From Oleiphilus messinensis (GTDB lineage Bacteria > Pseudomonadota > Gammaproteobacteria > Pseudomonadales > Oleiphilaceae), in assembly GCF_002162375.1 (NCBI RefSeq), contig NZ_CP021425.1, forward strand, positions 496,001 through 560,000: 64,000 nucleotides of DNA. Direction: 5' to 3'. This document shows positions 43,320 to 53,942 of this stretch, one piece after another. A program made the position numbers and the translations under genes. The stretch's first letter is position 1. Each line of letters begins with the position of its first letter. The notes under the pieces are model-generated. The model was not told the origin of the DNA and made no database searches. It saw only the letters and a program-made list of their open reading frames with translations.

Positions 43320-45748
43320 TCTTTGGCCGACGACAGCACACCTCTGTATCCACACAACTGCTGCGTATTGTCTTTGTTTTGTATTGCCTCATCGCCTTGG
43401 TCGTGACCACGGTGCATGTGGTCGAAGAGTACCGTTATACTCGGGAAACCATCCAGAATGAGTTGCAGTCATATCAGAATATCTTCGGCCCGGTTTTGGG
43501 CAAGGCCTTATGGGATCTTGATCGCGACCAGATCAGAGATATCGCGACGGGCATGTTTCAGGTGCCGGTGATTGTTGGGGTTAAGATTGAAAAAGTTCAG
43601 AATGGTAAACCGGAATTCATTGATGGTCTTGGTCTGACTGATACCGGGGCGCATGATGCTGAGGTCGTTTCTCCGCGTGGGTTTATGCGCGCCAGGAATG
43701 ATCTTTTCTCGTATCAGTTTCCCATCACATTTGACATTTATGGTCAAACCCAAGAGTTGGGCAGGGCAACAATATACTCGAATTCCGATATCGTATTGAA
43801 GCGGGTCAAGTTAGGGTTTGCGTTTCTGTTAGTCAATGCCCTGATCAAAGGAATCGCGTTGTGGGTTATTTTTCTGTGGGTGAGTAAGCGGTTGTTATTA
43901 AGACCCTTAACCCGTTTCACGGAGTCCATCGCCAACCTCAATTTTGATAACCTCTCGGATGCGAAAATCGATATCGGTACCGACCGGGACAATGAAATCA
44001 AGTTGATTGAAACGACGTTCACCAAAATGGTTAAAGAACTGGCGGAATCCAGGAAAGAAATTGTCGAATTCAACGCAAATCTTGAGCGGGAAGTGATTAA
44101 GCGCACGCAAGAGTTGGTCGTTGCGAAAGAGGAGGCGGAGAAAGCCAGCACCGCCAAAAGTGAATTTCTGGCTACCGTCAGCCATGAAATTCGCACCCCG
44201 ATGAATGGTGTCTTGGGCATGCTCAGTCTGCTAAGAAAAACCGGGCTTAACGAGGATCAATTGCGTAAAGTAGATGTTGCCTCTTCAAGTGGAAAATCAT
44301 TGTTGGCGCTGATTAATGATATTTTGGACTTTTCCAAGATTGATGCGGGCAAGCTGGAACTGGATATTCAGGAATTTAATCTCAGGGACGTCGTGAGCGA
44401 TGTGGTCGATTCCATTGCACCCGCTGCAGAAGCCAAGAATATCGAGTTAATTGTTGATCTTGTTAAGGTCAGGAATCCGGTTGTCAGAGGCGACCCCCTT
44501 AGACTGAGGCAGATATTGTTAAACCTGACGGGTAACGCCATCAAGTTTACGGAGTCTGGCGAAATTGTGATTACGTGTACGATGGCAATGCGGGAGGATG
44601 CCCGATATCAAATGACCTGCACGGTTAAGGATACGGGCATCGGTATTCCCGAGCAGAAAAGCGCGACATTATTTAATGAATTTGTGCAGGCGGATTCCTC
44701 AACGACCCGAAAGTATGGTGGGACAGGATTGGGATTGGCAATCGTTAAGAAGCTCTGTCACCTGATGGAGGGGGATATTGTCGTCACCAGCACTGTAGGT
44801 GTAGGCAGTGAATTTAAATTTTCCATTTGTCTGGAAAAAGGCGGATCCACCGGTCAAACCATTCCGGACGTCGATGCCCGGCTTCTCAGCATACTCATCG
44901 TTGATGATAACAGCACCAATCGTGAGGTGTTGAGAGGGCAATTGGAAGATTGGGGGGCTGCGGTTGTTGAAGCTGAAAGTGCCAGCCAGGCAATGGCCTG
45001 TTTGGCCGCTCGGGCGGATAGCAGGGAATCGCTTTTTGACCTGGCTATTCTGGATATGGAAATGCCCGAGATCAATGGTGTGGGGCTGGCAAAAATGATT
45101 AAGGCGGATGCGCGTTTCACCGGTCTTAAGCTGGTGATGATGACTTCGGTCGGTGAATCAGGAGATTGTGACTATTTTGCTTCCCTTGGATTCAGCGCCT
45201 ATTTTTCCAAACCGGCCAATATTGACAACCTGATTGATGCTCTGGCGCTTGTGTCCGCCACGGACGCTTCACAGGAAAACGCTCATCCGTTGATCACGAG
45301 CCATTATGTTCGTTCACTTAAACACCTTGAAGGCGATGAAGATCCAGGCGATGTCCGCTTTCCTGAGTCCCTCCGGCTGTTATTGGTGGAAGATAATGAA
45401 GTGAACCGGGAAGTGGTACTGGGCTTGCTGGAGGAGAACGCACTAAAAGTTGATTCTGTAGAAAACGGCGCGGAAGCTATTCGACGACTGAAAAATTATG
45501 AGACCAACAGTCCCTACGGGATGGTCATCATGGACTGCCAAATGCCAACGCTGGATGGTTTCGCCGCAACTCGGGCGATACGCAACGGTGAAGTAGACCA
45601 CCGGTACCGGGACATCCCGGTGATTGCAATGACTGCAAATGCCGGCAGTGCTGCGCGAGAGGAGTGTCTCGCCTCAGGAATGAATGACTTCCTAACCAAG
45701 CCCGTTGATTATGGCGAATTGATTGCTGCGATAAGACGCTGGCAATGA
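43292..45748 (+). CDS. Hybrid sensor histidine kinase with two receiver domains
   Basis: 818 residues from GTG 43292. Order: TM1 (about 23-44), periplasmic sensor (45-172), TM2 (about 173-197), HAMP, coiled coil, HisKA with phospho-His298 ([11 protein letters not shown]), HATPase with N box [10 protein letters not shown]1 DTGIGIP and G2 GGTGLGLAI, then receiver 1 with Asp588 (AILDMEMP) and receiver 2 with Asp748 (VIMDCQMP). There is no Hpt domain, so phosphotransfer must go through a separate Hpt protein or a second regulator. It overlaps the binding-protein gene, with which it probably forms a sensing unit. Confidence 0.92.
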   Translation: MDPGRLRKLIFGRRQHTSVSTQLLRIVFVLYCLIALVVTTVHVVEEYRYTRETIQNELQSYQNIFGPVLGKALWDLDRDQIRDIATGMFQVPVIVGVKIEKVQNGKPEFIDGLGLTDTGAHDAEVVSPRGFMRARNDLFSYQFPITFDIYGQTQELGRATIYSNSDIVLKRVKLGFAFLLVNALIKGIALWVIFLWVSKRLLLRPLTRFTESIANLNFDNLSDAKIDIGTDRDNEIKLIETTFTKMVKELAESRKEIVEFNANLEREVIKRTQELVVAKEEAEKASTAKSEFLATVSHEIRTPMNGVLGMLSLLRKTGLNEDQLRKVDVASSSGKSLLALINDILDFSKIDAGKLELDIQEFNLRDVVSDVVDSIAPAAEAKNIELIVDLVKVRNPVVRGDPLRLRQILLNLTGNAIKFTESGEIVITCTMAMREDARYQMTCTVKDTGIGIPEQKSATLFNEFVQADSSTTRKYGGTGLGLAIVKKLCHLMEGDIVVTSTVGVGSEFKFSICLEKGGSTGQTIPDVDARLLSILIVDDNSTNREVLRGQLEDWGAAVVEAESASQAMACLAARADSRESLFDLAILDMEMPEINGVGLAKMIKADARFTGLKLVMMTSVGESGDCDYFASLGFSAYFSKPANIDNLIDALALVSATDASQENAHPLITSHYVRSLKHLEGDEDPGDVRFPESLRLLLVEDNEVNREVVLGLLEENALKVDSVENGAEAIRRLKNYETNSPYGMVIMDCQMPTLDGFAATRAIRNGEVDHRYRDIPVIAMTANAGSAAREECLASGMNDFLTKPVDYGELIAAIRRWQ

Positions 45749-45759
45749 ATCTCCATAAT

Positions 45760-47385
45760 TCAAACTGCAAATCTGGAAATGCCCTGGTTGATATTGCCAG
45801 TTAGCTTCGCTGTGTGGTTAGCGGCGCGATTTGTTGCTTGGGCAACTTCTGATGTGATGTCCATTTCATCCCGCAGTTCGTTGAGGTTGCGGCTGATATC
45901 CTCCGTTACGGCAGATTGTTGTTCTGTGGCGGTGGCGGACTGCATTGACATGTCATTGATTTTTGATGCACTGGACATGGATTCAATGAGTTGTTGTTCT
46001 GACTGAGTCGCCAGTTCTAAAGCTTTTCCGACTTTGCTGTGAACATCTTCAATATAAGACACAACATTGTTGACGCGGGATTGCACGGCTTCAATCATTT
46101 TCTGGATATTGTCTGTGGACTCCTGGGTTTTTCCGGCCAGTGTGCGAACTTCATCTGCGACGACGGCGAAGCCTCGGCCTTGCTCTCCTGCGCGGGCGGC
46201 TTCGATTGCGGCATTCAATGCGAGTAAGTTAGTTTGCTCTGCAATGCCTCGGATGACATCCAATACCGATGATATGCTCTCTGAGGACTGTGCCAGCTCT
46301 TTAGCCTCATCCGATGCGTTGGAAATAATGTTGTGTACGGCTTTTACTTGTTGTAGTGAATGTTGAATACCATCATTTGCTGATTGAATTTGGGACATGC
46401 TGTTGTGAGTCTCATCCGCAACAGAGCTGGCCAGATCAGCCATTTCCCGGGTGGCGATACTCATTTGATGTACCGCACTGACAATCATTTCCAGAGCTTT
46501 GCGCTGACCTTCTATGGCCCCGGTCGATCGCGTTGCCTCGTCTGTCAGCGTGGCGCTCTCTTGAGAAAGCTGGGAAACATCTGATCGGACCGAAACAATA
46601 AGTGTTCGCAGCATTTGGACAAAGCCGTTAAATGAGTCCCCCAGTTTTCCCAATTCATCCTGATTCGCGATGGTGACCTGCTGAGTCAGGTCTCCACCGC
46701 CTTCCTTAATTTCATCAATACGGTTGGTAATATCGGAAATTCGTTGAACCAGCATTTTCTGGCTCAAAAATGCAACGGTGCCGACGATAATAATAATTGT
46801 GACCACCGCAATCCATACTTTAATCCGTTGACTGGCGATGGCATTGGCGGTTGCTTCCTCCAGTGCATTTGCTTCTTCAAAGGTGAGCTCACCACCAATG
46901 TCGTATATTTCCCGCACCTTGCCAAACTTGGGGCTTGAGTCGTTAGTCATCCACTGAATGGCTTCCGCCTGTTTGCCCTGATCCCGAAGTGAAAATGACT
47001 GCTCTGCGGCACTACGCCATGCACGGTACGCCGAGTCAAACTGCGTCAATTGCTCCAGAATCTGAGGGTAATCTGCCAGGAGTGAGCGGAATTTGATAAA
47101 TCGGTCGTAGGCTTGTTGCGCATTTTCTGCAAAATCGTCTTTCAGGGTTTGTCGATCCGCCGCTGCGGAGTAAACGTACTCCATTTCCGCCACTCTGGCT
47201 TGGTAGAGATCGCGGTCTGCATTCAAAACGACGCTGATCGCAGGCATAAAGCCGGAGGGAAACACGCTCATATGCTGTTGGATGTTTTTAGTGAAGAGCG
47301 AATTAAACAGCACCACCATTATGAGGCAAAACACAATGATAATAAGTGGGATCGAATATTTTAAGCGGATGCTCAGTGCAGTCAT
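45760..47385 (-). CDS. Methyl-accepting chemotaxis protein
   Basis: 541 residues from ATG 47385, preceded by GGAGGGAGGAG. TM1 ([20 protein letters not shown]), a helical four-helix-bundle-type periplasmic domain of about 155 residues, TM2 ([19 protein letters not shown]), HAMP, and the signalling hairpin with the invariant tip [32 protein letters not shown]. The ligand is unknown. It is convergent with the kinase gene (11 bp apart) and divergent from the pst operon. Its presence implies that the host is motile or has a chemotaxis-like pathway. Confidence 0.93.
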   Translation of the reverse strand: MTALSIRLKYSIPLIIIVFCLIMVVLFNSLFTKNIQQHMSVFPSGFMPAISVVLNADRDLYQARVAEMEYVYSAAADRQTLKDDFAENAQQAYDRFIKFRSLLADYPQILEQLTQFDSAYRAWRSAAEQSFSLRDQGKQAEAIQWMTNDSSPKFGKVREIYDIGGELTFEEANALEEATANAIASQRIKVWIAVVTIIIIVGTVAFLSQKMLVQRISDITNRIDEIKEGGGDLTQQVTIANQDELGKLGDSFNGFVQMLRTLIVSVRSDVSQLSQESATLTDEATRSTGAIEGQRKALEMIVSAVHQMSIATREMADLASSVADETHNSMSQIQSANDGIQHSLQQVKAVHNIISNASDEAKELAQSSESISSVLDVIRGIAEQTNLLALNAAIEAARAGEQGRGFAVVADEVRTLAGKTQESTDNIQKMIEAVQSRVNNVVSYIEDVHSKVGKALELATQSEQQLIESMSSASKINDMSMQSATATEQQSAVTEDISRNLNELRDEMDITSEVAQATNRAANHTAKLTGNINQGISRFAV

Positions 47386-47573
47386 ATCTCCTCCCTCCGA
47401 TTCTGCATACTTGATTAACCCATAGCTTAGTTTATGATCAAAAAATAGCCACACCCAATTGGAGGTTGTGTTCTGATGATCCAGGCAACATTCGATCAGG
47501 CGGGCGATTACCTGAACTTTTTCAGCCTCAAAGAGTCAAAAGCGCAAGTTTATCAATCAATCTGGGACAGGAA

Positions 47574-48410
47574 ATGATGGTCAGGAATAGGGTGTTACGT
47601 TGTCTCGCAGGTTTGTTTACCATTGTGTTTGTAATGGGGCTAAGTGCCTGCGGAGGGAGTCAAACGGAAAAGTTGGTGCTCACAGGATCCAGCACGGTTG
47701 CACCGCTGGCGTCTGAAATTGCCCGGGCATTTGAGCAGCTGCACCCGGAAACCCGCATTGATGTGCAAACCGGTGGATCCAGTCGTGGTATCAATGATGC
47801 CCGTAACGACCTTGCAGACATTGGTATGGTTTCCCGCGCGCTAAAAAGCAATGAATCTGATTTGACCGCGCAAACAATTGCCTGGGATGGCATTACATTG
47901 ATTCTCAATAGCAGTAATCCGGTGCAATTGTTAAACCGTAGTCAAGTTATTGATATTTACACCAAGAAAATAACAAACTGGTCTGAAGTTGGCGGACCGG
48001 ATCAACCGGTTGTGGTCGTGAACAAAGCGGAGGGACGATCAACGCTGGAATTGTTTCTGAAGTTTTACCAGTTGAAAGGTACCGAAATAAAGGCCGATAT
48101 TATTATTGGGGATAACCAGCAAGGTTTAAAAACCGTGTCGGGGAATCCTTTCGCGATAGGCTATGTCTCAATCGGTGCTGCAAACTACGAAAAAGAACAG
48201 GGCGCACCCATCCGGATTCTTCCTGTTAATGGTGTAGACGGTACGCTAAGTAATGTCGAGAAGGGGCTTTTTCCGATTTCCCGACCCCTTAATCTGGTAA
48301 CGCGGGATCAGAGTAATCCGTTGGCTCAACAGTTTATTGCATTTGCACAATCGTCTGAAGTGGCCGAACTGGTCGCCCGTCAGTTTTTTGTTCCTGCCCA
48401 TGCGAACTAG
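47574..48410 (+). CDS. pstS: Phosphate-binding lipoprotein PstS
   Basis: 278 residues. A lipoprotein signal (FTIVFVMGLSAC, Cys about 26) anchors the protein. The phosphate-binding loops GSSTVAPLASEIA, GGSSRGI and DIGMVSR, and NKAEGRSTLELFLKF are characteristic. It delivers phosphate to PstC-PstA. It is the first gene of pstSCAB, which has tight overlaps. No clear Pho box was seen in the 188 bp between it and the divergent chemoreceptor. Confidence 0.87.
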   Translation: MMVRNRVLRCLAGLFTIVFVMGLSACGGSQTEKLVLTGSSTVAPLASEIARAFEQLHPETRIDVQTGGSSRGINDARNDLADIGMVSRALKSNESDLTAQTIAWDGITLILNSSNPVQLLNRSQVIDIYTKKITNWSEVGGPDQPVVVVNKAEGRSTLELFLKFYQLKGTEIKADIIIGDNQQGLKTVSGNPFAIGYVSIGAANYEKEQGAPIRILPVNGVDGTLSNVEKGLFPISRPLNLVTRDQSNPLAQQFIAFAQSSEVAELVARQFFVPAHAN

Positions 48411-49248
48411 TATCCGGTTTGATCTGGCGTTAAAAAGTGCCGCTTGGCTGAGTATTGTCGTTTTAACGCTGATTATTCTTTTTGTCCTGTATCGGAGCAT
48501 GCCGTTTTTGCTGTCCGACGGGGTTCAGGGGTTGTGGTCGGATACCTGGGCACCGACTCAAGGTGCGTATAACATGCTGCCAATGATCGCTGGTTCCCTC
48601 GCAGTGACCCTTCTCGCAGTCGTGATCTCGGGTCCGTTGGGTATCGTGATTGCCTTGTTTGGTCGCTTTTATGCGCCTCGGGCGGTTCGGTCCATCTATA
48701 TCGCTTTGATCGAGTTGATGGCCGGTATTCCTTCCGTTGTGTACGGATTGTGGGGGCTGGTTGTGCTGGTGCCCGTGATTAATTTGTGGGTGCCACCCGG
48801 TGCCAGTGTACTGGCTGCGGGTATCGTGCTGGCATTGATGATCCTGCCTCTCATCACGTTGGTTGCTGATGATGCTTTTCAGCGTATTCCCGGACAATGG
48901 CAACAAGCTGCCCGGGCTTTGGCACTGACCCGTTGGGGTTGTATCCGGAAACTGTATTTACCGGCAGCCCGACCCGGAATCCTGGCAGGAATTACGTTGC
49001 AAACTGGCAGGGCGCTGGGTGAGACCATGGCGGTTTTGATGGTGTGTGGCAATATTGTGCAGATTCCGGGAAGTTTGTTTGAACCCGCGCGGACACTAAC
49101 CGCAAACATCGCTCTGGAAATGGCCTATGCAACGGACCGACATGCGCAGGCACTGTTTGTCAGTGGTTTGTTGTTATTGTTGACTGCGGTATTACTGGTA
49201 TGGCTGGCTGGACGGATTCAGGCCGTCAATCAAGAGGGCTTAGCGTGA
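48400..49248 (+). CDS. pstC: Phosphate ABC transporter permease PstC
   Basis: 282 residues from the ATG at 48400, which overlaps the pstS stop by 11 bp. Six hydrophobic segments and the permease signature (ALALTRWGCIRKLYLPAARPGILAGI, the EAA-type loop contacting PstB) are present, as is IPSVVYGLWGLVVL. The periplasmic loop is shorter than in E. coli PstC. Confidence 0.9.
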   Translation: MRTSIRFDLALKSAAWLSIVVLTLIILFVLYRSMPFLLSDGVQGLWSDTWAPTQGAYNMLPMIAGSLAVTLLAVVISGPLGIVIALFGRFYAPRAVRSIYIALIELMAGIPSVVYGLWGLVVLVPVINLWVPPGASVLAAGIVLALMILPLITLVADDAFQRIPGQWQQAARALALTRWGCIRKLYLPAARPGILAGITLQTGRALGETMAVLMVCGNIVQIPGSLFEPARTLTANIALEMAYATDRHAQALFVSGLLLLLTAVLLVWLAGRIQAVNQEGLA

Positions 49249-50108
49249 ATACCGCCCGAGTATATGATCGCTGTGCAACTGTGGTTCTCTGGGTAACTGC
49301 GGTGGCATTTTTGCTTTTGCCTGGCTGGATAATGCTGGAAATGGTCAGCACTGGTTGGAATCATCTGGATTTTGAGTTTTTGTTTTCCAGCCCGGTAGAT
49401 AGTGGACGTCAGGGTGGGATTGCACCCATTGTTGTTTCAACGGGCCTGATACTGATCTGTTGTATGGCTGCAGTATTACCGGTGGGGTTGGGATGTGCGC
49501 TGTACCTCAGTGAAAAAGTCGAAATGGAAACGAAACTGGCATTTCGTACCCGGCAGGCATTGGATGTATTAAGCGGAGTACCGTCTATTGTCTACGGATT
49601 GTTTGGCTATGTATTTTTCGCTCAGGTGCTGCAACTGGGGTTTTCGATACTCAGTGGCGGGTTAACCCTGGCATGCATGGTTTTGCCTCTGTTTATCCGC
49701 TTGAGTGAACAGGCTTTGCGGTCCGTACCCTATCGCTATCGTCAGGCAGCGAATGCATTGAACCTCTCACAATTCGCTTATGTTCGAAAAATTGCATTGC
49801 CGGTAGCTGCACAGGGTATAGCCAGTGCGTTTATTGTTGCAACGGGTCGTGCATTGGCGGAAACGGCAGTTCTGATATTTACGGCGGGCTACGTGGCCCG
49901 TTACCCCGGGTCGATTATGGATTCCGGACGCTCACTGTCAGTTCATATCTATGATTTGGCGATGAACGTGCCTGGCGGCAGTGAACCCGCGGCGGCAACC
50001 GCACTGGTCTTGATCGCGTTGTTGATTGCTATTAACTGGCTGGCACGACGACTGGCAAGTGGATTTCCTGTGGCACGATTGCCGCTTAAACGATTATTGG
50101 GGCGATAA
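49245..50108 (+). CDS. pstA: Phosphate ABC transporter permease PstA
   Basis: 287 residues from GTG 49245, which overlaps the pstC stop (GTGA). Six membrane segments, the GVPSIVYGLFGYVFF signature shared with PstC and the EAA-like loop ALNLSQFAYVRKIALPVAAQGI are present. It forms the membrane channel with PstC. Confidence 0.9.
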   Translation: MNTARVYDRCATVVLWVTAVAFLLLPGWIMLEMVSTGWNHLDFEFLFSSPVDSGRQGGIAPIVVSTGLILICCMAAVLPVGLGCALYLSEKVEMETKLAFRTRQALDVLSGVPSIVYGLFGYVFFAQVLQLGFSILSGGLTLACMVLPLFIRLSEQALRSVPYRYRQAANALNLSQFAYVRKIALPVAAQGIASAFIVATGRALAETAVLIFTAGYVARYPGSIMDSGRSLSVHIYDLAMNVPGGSEPAAATALVLIALLIAINWLARRLASGFPVARLPLKRLLGR

Positions 50109-50113
50109 GTTCA

Positions 50114-51013
50114 ATGACATTGCAAACATTCGTTAACCAGACAGTGACTCAACCGGTACAGCGAGCGCTAGCGCGTATGCAAAGTGGAAGAACGACTTCC
50201 TCCGTGATGGCGAGCCGATTTACAGGAAACACGGCGGATGCGCCCATGCCGGGTCAGGTCAAGATCGAAAATCTCAGTGTCTATTACCAACATCACGCAG
50301 GTATCAGGAATGCCTGGCTTGCGGCTAATCCCGGCGAAGTGGTCGCCCTTGTCGGTCCTTCGGGGTGTGGTAAAAGCAGCTTGCTGGCCAGTGTTAACCG
50401 CATGACCGACCATATCCCGGGATGTCGTGTAGAAGGACATATCGAGATCAATGGCGAAAATATTCTGGCGGGTGGATATTCCCTTGATGCTCTTCGGCAG
50501 TCTGTGGGGATGGTTTTTCAGCAACCGAATCCCTTCCCGTTATCCATCGCCGAGAACCTCGATTTCCCACTTCAGGACCACGGTGTGCGCAGAGGATCAG
50601 AGCGACAGGCTCGTATTCAGTTTGCACTCGAACAAGCGGGTCTATGGTCTGAAGTCAGCCATCGCCTCAATGCTCGCGCTTTGAGTTTGTCTGGTGGACA
50701 GCAGCAACGGCTGTGCATTGCCCGTGCGCTTGTTCTGCAACCTCAGGTATTATTACTCGATGAGCCTTGTAGTGCGTTAGACCCCATATCCACCGAGCGC
50801 ATCGAACAGTTGATTCTTGAATTGAAAAACAACATGACCATTATTATGGTCACCCATAATCTTGCACAGGCCCGCCGCATCGCGGATCGTGTTGTGGTGT
50901 GCTGGACCCAAGAGGGGGCCGGGTGTGTCGTTGAATCGGGCCCGACCGAGCAAATTTTTACTCGACCGGAGCACCCGGTGACTCAGGCGTATTGTCAGGG
51001 GCGTGCGGGTTAG
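50114..51013 (+). CDS. pstB: Phosphate ABC transporter ATP-binding protein PstB
   Basis: 299 residues. Walker A GPSGCGKSS (81-89), Q-loop VFQQPNPFP, signature LSGGQQQR (192-199), Walker B VLLLDEP (212-218, with catalytic Glu217), D-loop SALDP and H-loop His in VTHN. It is about 45 residues longer at the N-terminus than usual, with a polar extension before KIENLSVYY. No phoU follows: the next gene is convergent and overlaps its stop. Confidence 0.92.
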   Translation: MTLQTFVNQTVTQPVQRALARMQSGRTTSSVMASRFTGNTADAPMPGQVKIENLSVYYQHHAGIRNAWLAANPGEVVALVGPSGCGKSSLLASVNRMTDHIPGCRVEGHIEINGENILAGGYSLDALRQSVGMVFQQPNPFPLSIAENLDFPLQDHGVRRGSERQARIQFALEQAGLWSEVSHRLNARALSLSGGQQQRLCIARALVLQPQVLLLDEPCSALDPISTERIEQLILELKNNMTIIMVTHNLAQARRIADRVVVCWTQEGAGCVVESGPTEQIFTRPEHPVTQAYCQGRAG

Positions 51014-51687
51014 AGGCCTTTGGATGTGCCATGCAACGGTTTTCGGCCCAGTTTTTCAAACTCATTGGGCAACCCGGATTTGATCAGTAAATCATTCAGG
51101 AAAGCCGGAATCGCTCCCCCCAGATCGGCATGCACGGTATAGATCGCTTTGCTGTGTTTTACACTTATCGGTTCGAAACGCCAAGATCCCTCTGCCAGAG
51201 TCATTTGAATGGTATCTCTTCTGCTGTCCGGGCACAGGCTCCAATCAGAGTGCCAGGTGATTTTAGCCATCCCGCTGGTAGGGTCTTGCTGTATGGCAAA
51301 GTGCTCGCACATTGCACGGCTTTTAAAAAACAGGGGCATATAGAAAACGGAGTATATTTGTAACATGTCGGAACGGCTTTTTATTACTTTGATGTAGCCT
51401 TGGTCTTCGGGCAAATATGCTGTGCTGTTCTCGGTTTGCTCTCGCAGAATGTTTATGGCTTCCATTGGGGCATAGGGGACTTCTCCGATTATTTTGAATT
51501 CCTTAACCGCGACATCGGCATGGGTGCGGGAGTAGATCCTCCAGTTAAAAGGGGAGCCTGCTTCGTCTATTTGTTCGAGCTCCCAGATCGTGTTCGGCGG
51601 CAAAGTTTTATTCATGCTACAGCCGGTAATTGAGATACAGCTCAGACTTAACATGATCAGCGAGTGGTAAATTTGATGCATCATCAT
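51010..51687 (-). CDS. START-like lipoprotein
   Basis: 225 residues from ATG 51687 (AAGGAT upstream). Lipobox SITGC (Cys about 22). The mature part has the helix-grip layout of START/SRPBCC lipid-binding proteins: WELEQIDEAGSPFNWRIYSRT, EVPYAPMEAINILRE, TWHSDWSLCPDSRR and a long C-terminal helix HADLGGAIPAFLNDLLIKSGLP. It may bind a hydrophobic ligand in the envelope. It is convergent with pstB (4-bp overlap). Confidence 0.6.
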   Translation of the reverse strand: MMMHQIYHSLIMLSLSCISITGCSMNKTLPPNTIWELEQIDEAGSPFNWRIYSRTHADVAVKEFKIIGEVPYAPMEAINILREQTENSTAYLPEDQGYIKVIKSRSDMLQIYSVFYMPLFFKSRAMCEHFAIQQDPTSGMAKITWHSDWSLCPDSRRDTIQMTLAEGSWRFEPISVKHSKAIYTVHADLGGAIPAFLNDLLIKSGLPNEFEKLGRKPLHGTSKGL

Positions 51688-51828
51688 CCAGTTATCCTTC
51701 AGTCCTTGAAACCTGTGTATTGAAGTACTCATCTAGCTACGTTTTGTCGAATTCTAGCATTGGTCATTTGCCCCGAATACGCACAAATCCGTCTGGCTGT
51801 AATGCAAATATGTATATATGTTGGATTG

Positions 51829-52689
51829 CTACTTGTCGTGGTGTTTTATCGGAATATAAAGCTTCAACTCCGCATCAACCCGTGTGCCATCGTAATTTTC
51901 CGGGTAAATCTCAAGCTCTGGTGAACAGTGATATTGATATTTGGATTTGGGTAACCAGCTGCCCCAAATATATTTCAGTGTTTCGTGGAGAGAAGGCAGG
52001 GGGCCCCGGTGCATGAAAACAGCATAAGTTTGCTCAGGTATGATTCTTGATTCAAAACCCGCCGGAATGTCAGATGCAGAGCTCACGGGAACCGCACACC
52101 AATAGGTAAAACCCACTTCCGCGCCGGATTCATAATAAGCTTCGTATATCCCGAAACCCAGTTTACCGATTCGGTTCGGTATGCCCGCCATTTCCGGTTT
52201 AAATCCTGACCAGACCGTTTTCAAGCTCAAATCCTTATCCACAAAGTGATGTGGCCTACCGACGATTAACATCGATTCCCGTGTGATAATATCAGGTTGC
52301 ATGTCAATGCATGATGAGAGATGGAGAAACTCCTGGTCACAGAAAGGGTTGCGTTGCAGCAATCGTGTTGGTGTTTTTTGTTTACGATATTGTCCTGGTG
52401 TGGTCAGGAACATATTCTTGAACGCTTTGGTAAAGGATTCCTGTCCCTCAAACCCGATGCTTAATGCAAGATTCAGCAGCGTGATCTGGTCGTCGTGCAA
52501 CAGTCGATCCGCCGCGACAGTTAGTCTGCGTTTTCGGACGTATTCCGTTACATTGTCTCCAGTAAGGGCCTTGAATTTCCGACTGAAATGGTAAGGAGAA
52601 TAGTGAGCGGCGGAAGCAACCTCTGCTAAAGTCAGTGTTTTATCCAGATGTTGTTCGATGTAGCTAATCGCTTTAAAAAATCTGTCCAC
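51829..52689 (-). CDS. AraC-family regulator with GyrI-like effector domain
   Basis: 286 residues from GTG 52689, placed 8 bp after AAGGAGG; a TTG at 52695 is too close to that site. The N-terminal AraC domain (LAEVASAAHYSPYHFSRKFKAL and LLNLALSIGFEGQESFTKAF) is followed by a C-terminal GyrI-like ligand-binding domain (WCAVPVSSASDIPAG, TYAVFMHRGPLPSLHETLKYIWGSWLP, ELEIYPENYDG), the arrangement of Rob/SoxS-like drug sensors. It is monocistronic. Confidence 0.88.
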   Translation of the reverse strand: MDRFFKAISYIEQHLDKTLTLAEVASAAHYSPYHFSRKFKALTGDNVTEYVRKRRLTVAADRLLHDDQITLLNLALSIGFEGQESFTKAFKNMFLTTPGQYRKQKTPTRLLQRNPFCDQEFLHLSSCIDMQPDIITRESMLIVGRPHHFVDKDLSLKTVWSGFKPEMAGIPNRIGKLGFGIYEAYYESGAEVGFTYWCAVPVSSASDIPAGFESRIIPEQTYAVFMHRGPLPSLHETLKYIWGSWLPKSKYQYHCSPELEIYPENYDGTRVDAELKLYIPIKHHDK

Positions 52690-52716
52690 GCTCAAATCCT
52701 CCTTAATTTCGGGTAC

Positions 52717-53313
52717 CTATTGAACCTCTCCCCCCCACTTGTCGACCAGATTGTCTAAGGCACTGTCCATTACATAAGACATCATGACCGGCATCATATG
52801 CGCTTTTATGGATCCGGGTTTTTTCTCGAAGAATTGTCGCCAAGAAATGTACGATCCACCGCGTTGATCCGGTTCAACCCAAATTACACCAAGATGTTTG
52901 GTCACGGCTAAATCCTCATGGTCTCGCACACTATACGCGTAGCCAACACCTTCTTTCCAGTACAGTATATCTTCTGTGAGGATGTCTCCCGCGAAATCAC
53001 AGATTCTAACGGTACCCACACCGGGTCTGCCAGGGGGGAGTGATTGGCTATGGTCGACTTCGACCAAGTGATCGATCATTGGCACCCAGTCCCGCAAGTT
53101 TTCATGATCCGCTACCACTTCAAATACGGCCTCTGGTGGTGCATTCAATTGAGCGACGCTGATCGCATATTGGGGCGCATTCGTTAGCGCGTTGACATTC
53201 AGGTCATCATATACCCGATCCGTTTCCGTAAAGTTTGTGGGAAAATCCACACTTGCACAGCCGTTTAATACAGCAAGCGCGCAGATGAATAGTAATGTTT
53301 TCAGGTGATGCAT
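52717..53313 (-). CDS. SRPBCC-fold lipoprotein
   Basis: 198 residues with GGAGAATG upstream of the start. Lipobox LNGC at residue 19. The mature part is a polyketide-cyclase-like SRPBCC domain (APPEAVFEVVADHENLRDWVPMIDHL, GTVRICDFAGDILTEDILYW, and a closing helix). It lies just upstream of the AraC gene on the same strand and could be cotranscribed with it. Ligand unknown. Confidence 0.75.
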   Translation of the reverse strand: MHHLKTLLFICALAVLNGCASVDFPTNFTETDRVYDDLNVNALTNAPQYAISVAQLNAPPEAVFEVVADHENLRDWVPMIDHLVEVDHSQSLPPGRPGVGTVRICDFAGDILTEDILYWKEGVGYAYSVRDHEDLAVTKHLGVIWVEPDQRGGSYISWRQFFEKKPGSIKAHMMPVMMSYVMDSALDNLVDKWGGEVQ

Positions 53314-53500
53314 TTCATTCTCCGGTTACGTAAATAGTTGGCCTGAATATACCGGAGTGAACGAGACTAAATTTGTCCAGATTTGCTTAGTTTGAAGCTT
53401 TTTGAAGTTGTTTTTTGACAGACTGTGGCATGCATTCTGACGATTCTTCCAGCCAGTGCTCCGCTGAGCTTTTCCGGCGAGGTTAAGAATTGATAGATGT

Positions 53501-53860
53501 TTATTCTAATCGCTTGATCACTTTAGCCCATGTGTGCACGTGTGTCATTTCTCCAGCCTGGGATTCGATATAGTCAGTTATGATCACACCATTTCCCCCC
53601 ATTGCGCAGCTTTCTTTTCTGAGTCTCGTGTAGACGTCATCAGTTAAATTAACTTTGCCACCAAAAAACAAGTTTCTTTTAGTGTGCGTTTCTAATTCAT
53701 TTAGAACCTGGTAGTCTCCCTCGGGTTCTTGCTGCATAAAGAACTCTACGGTGCATCCCGGGTTTTTGTTTTCTGGAATATCGGATGAGTGTTTTACCTC
53801 TGTAGTTGCACACCCCGCTATAGCGAGGTTCAACAGGCATACCATTAAAATCTCTTTCAT
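53501..53860 (-). CDS. Small lipoprotein
   Basis: 119 residues from ATG 53860 (GGTGG upstream). Lipobox AIAGC (Cys about 17). The mature part (CTVEFFMQQEPEGDYQVLNEL, RLRKESCAMGGNGVIITDYIE) resembles small envelope proteins of unknown function and has two Cys that could pair. It is independent of the adjacent lipoprotein gene by sequence. Confidence 0.65.
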   Translation of the reverse strand: MKEILMVCLLNLAIAGCATTEVKHSSDIPENKNPGCTVEFFMQQEPEGDYQVLNELETHTKRNLFFGGKVNLTDDVYTRLRKESCAMGGNGVIITDYIESQAGEMTHVHTWAKVIKRLE

Positions 53861-53942
53861 CGTGCAGTGCCACCTTTGTTGCAAAGGGGACAGATGCCCC
53901 CCAAGGGTAACGGTGATGTACCAACGTTACAGAATTCGTCTT

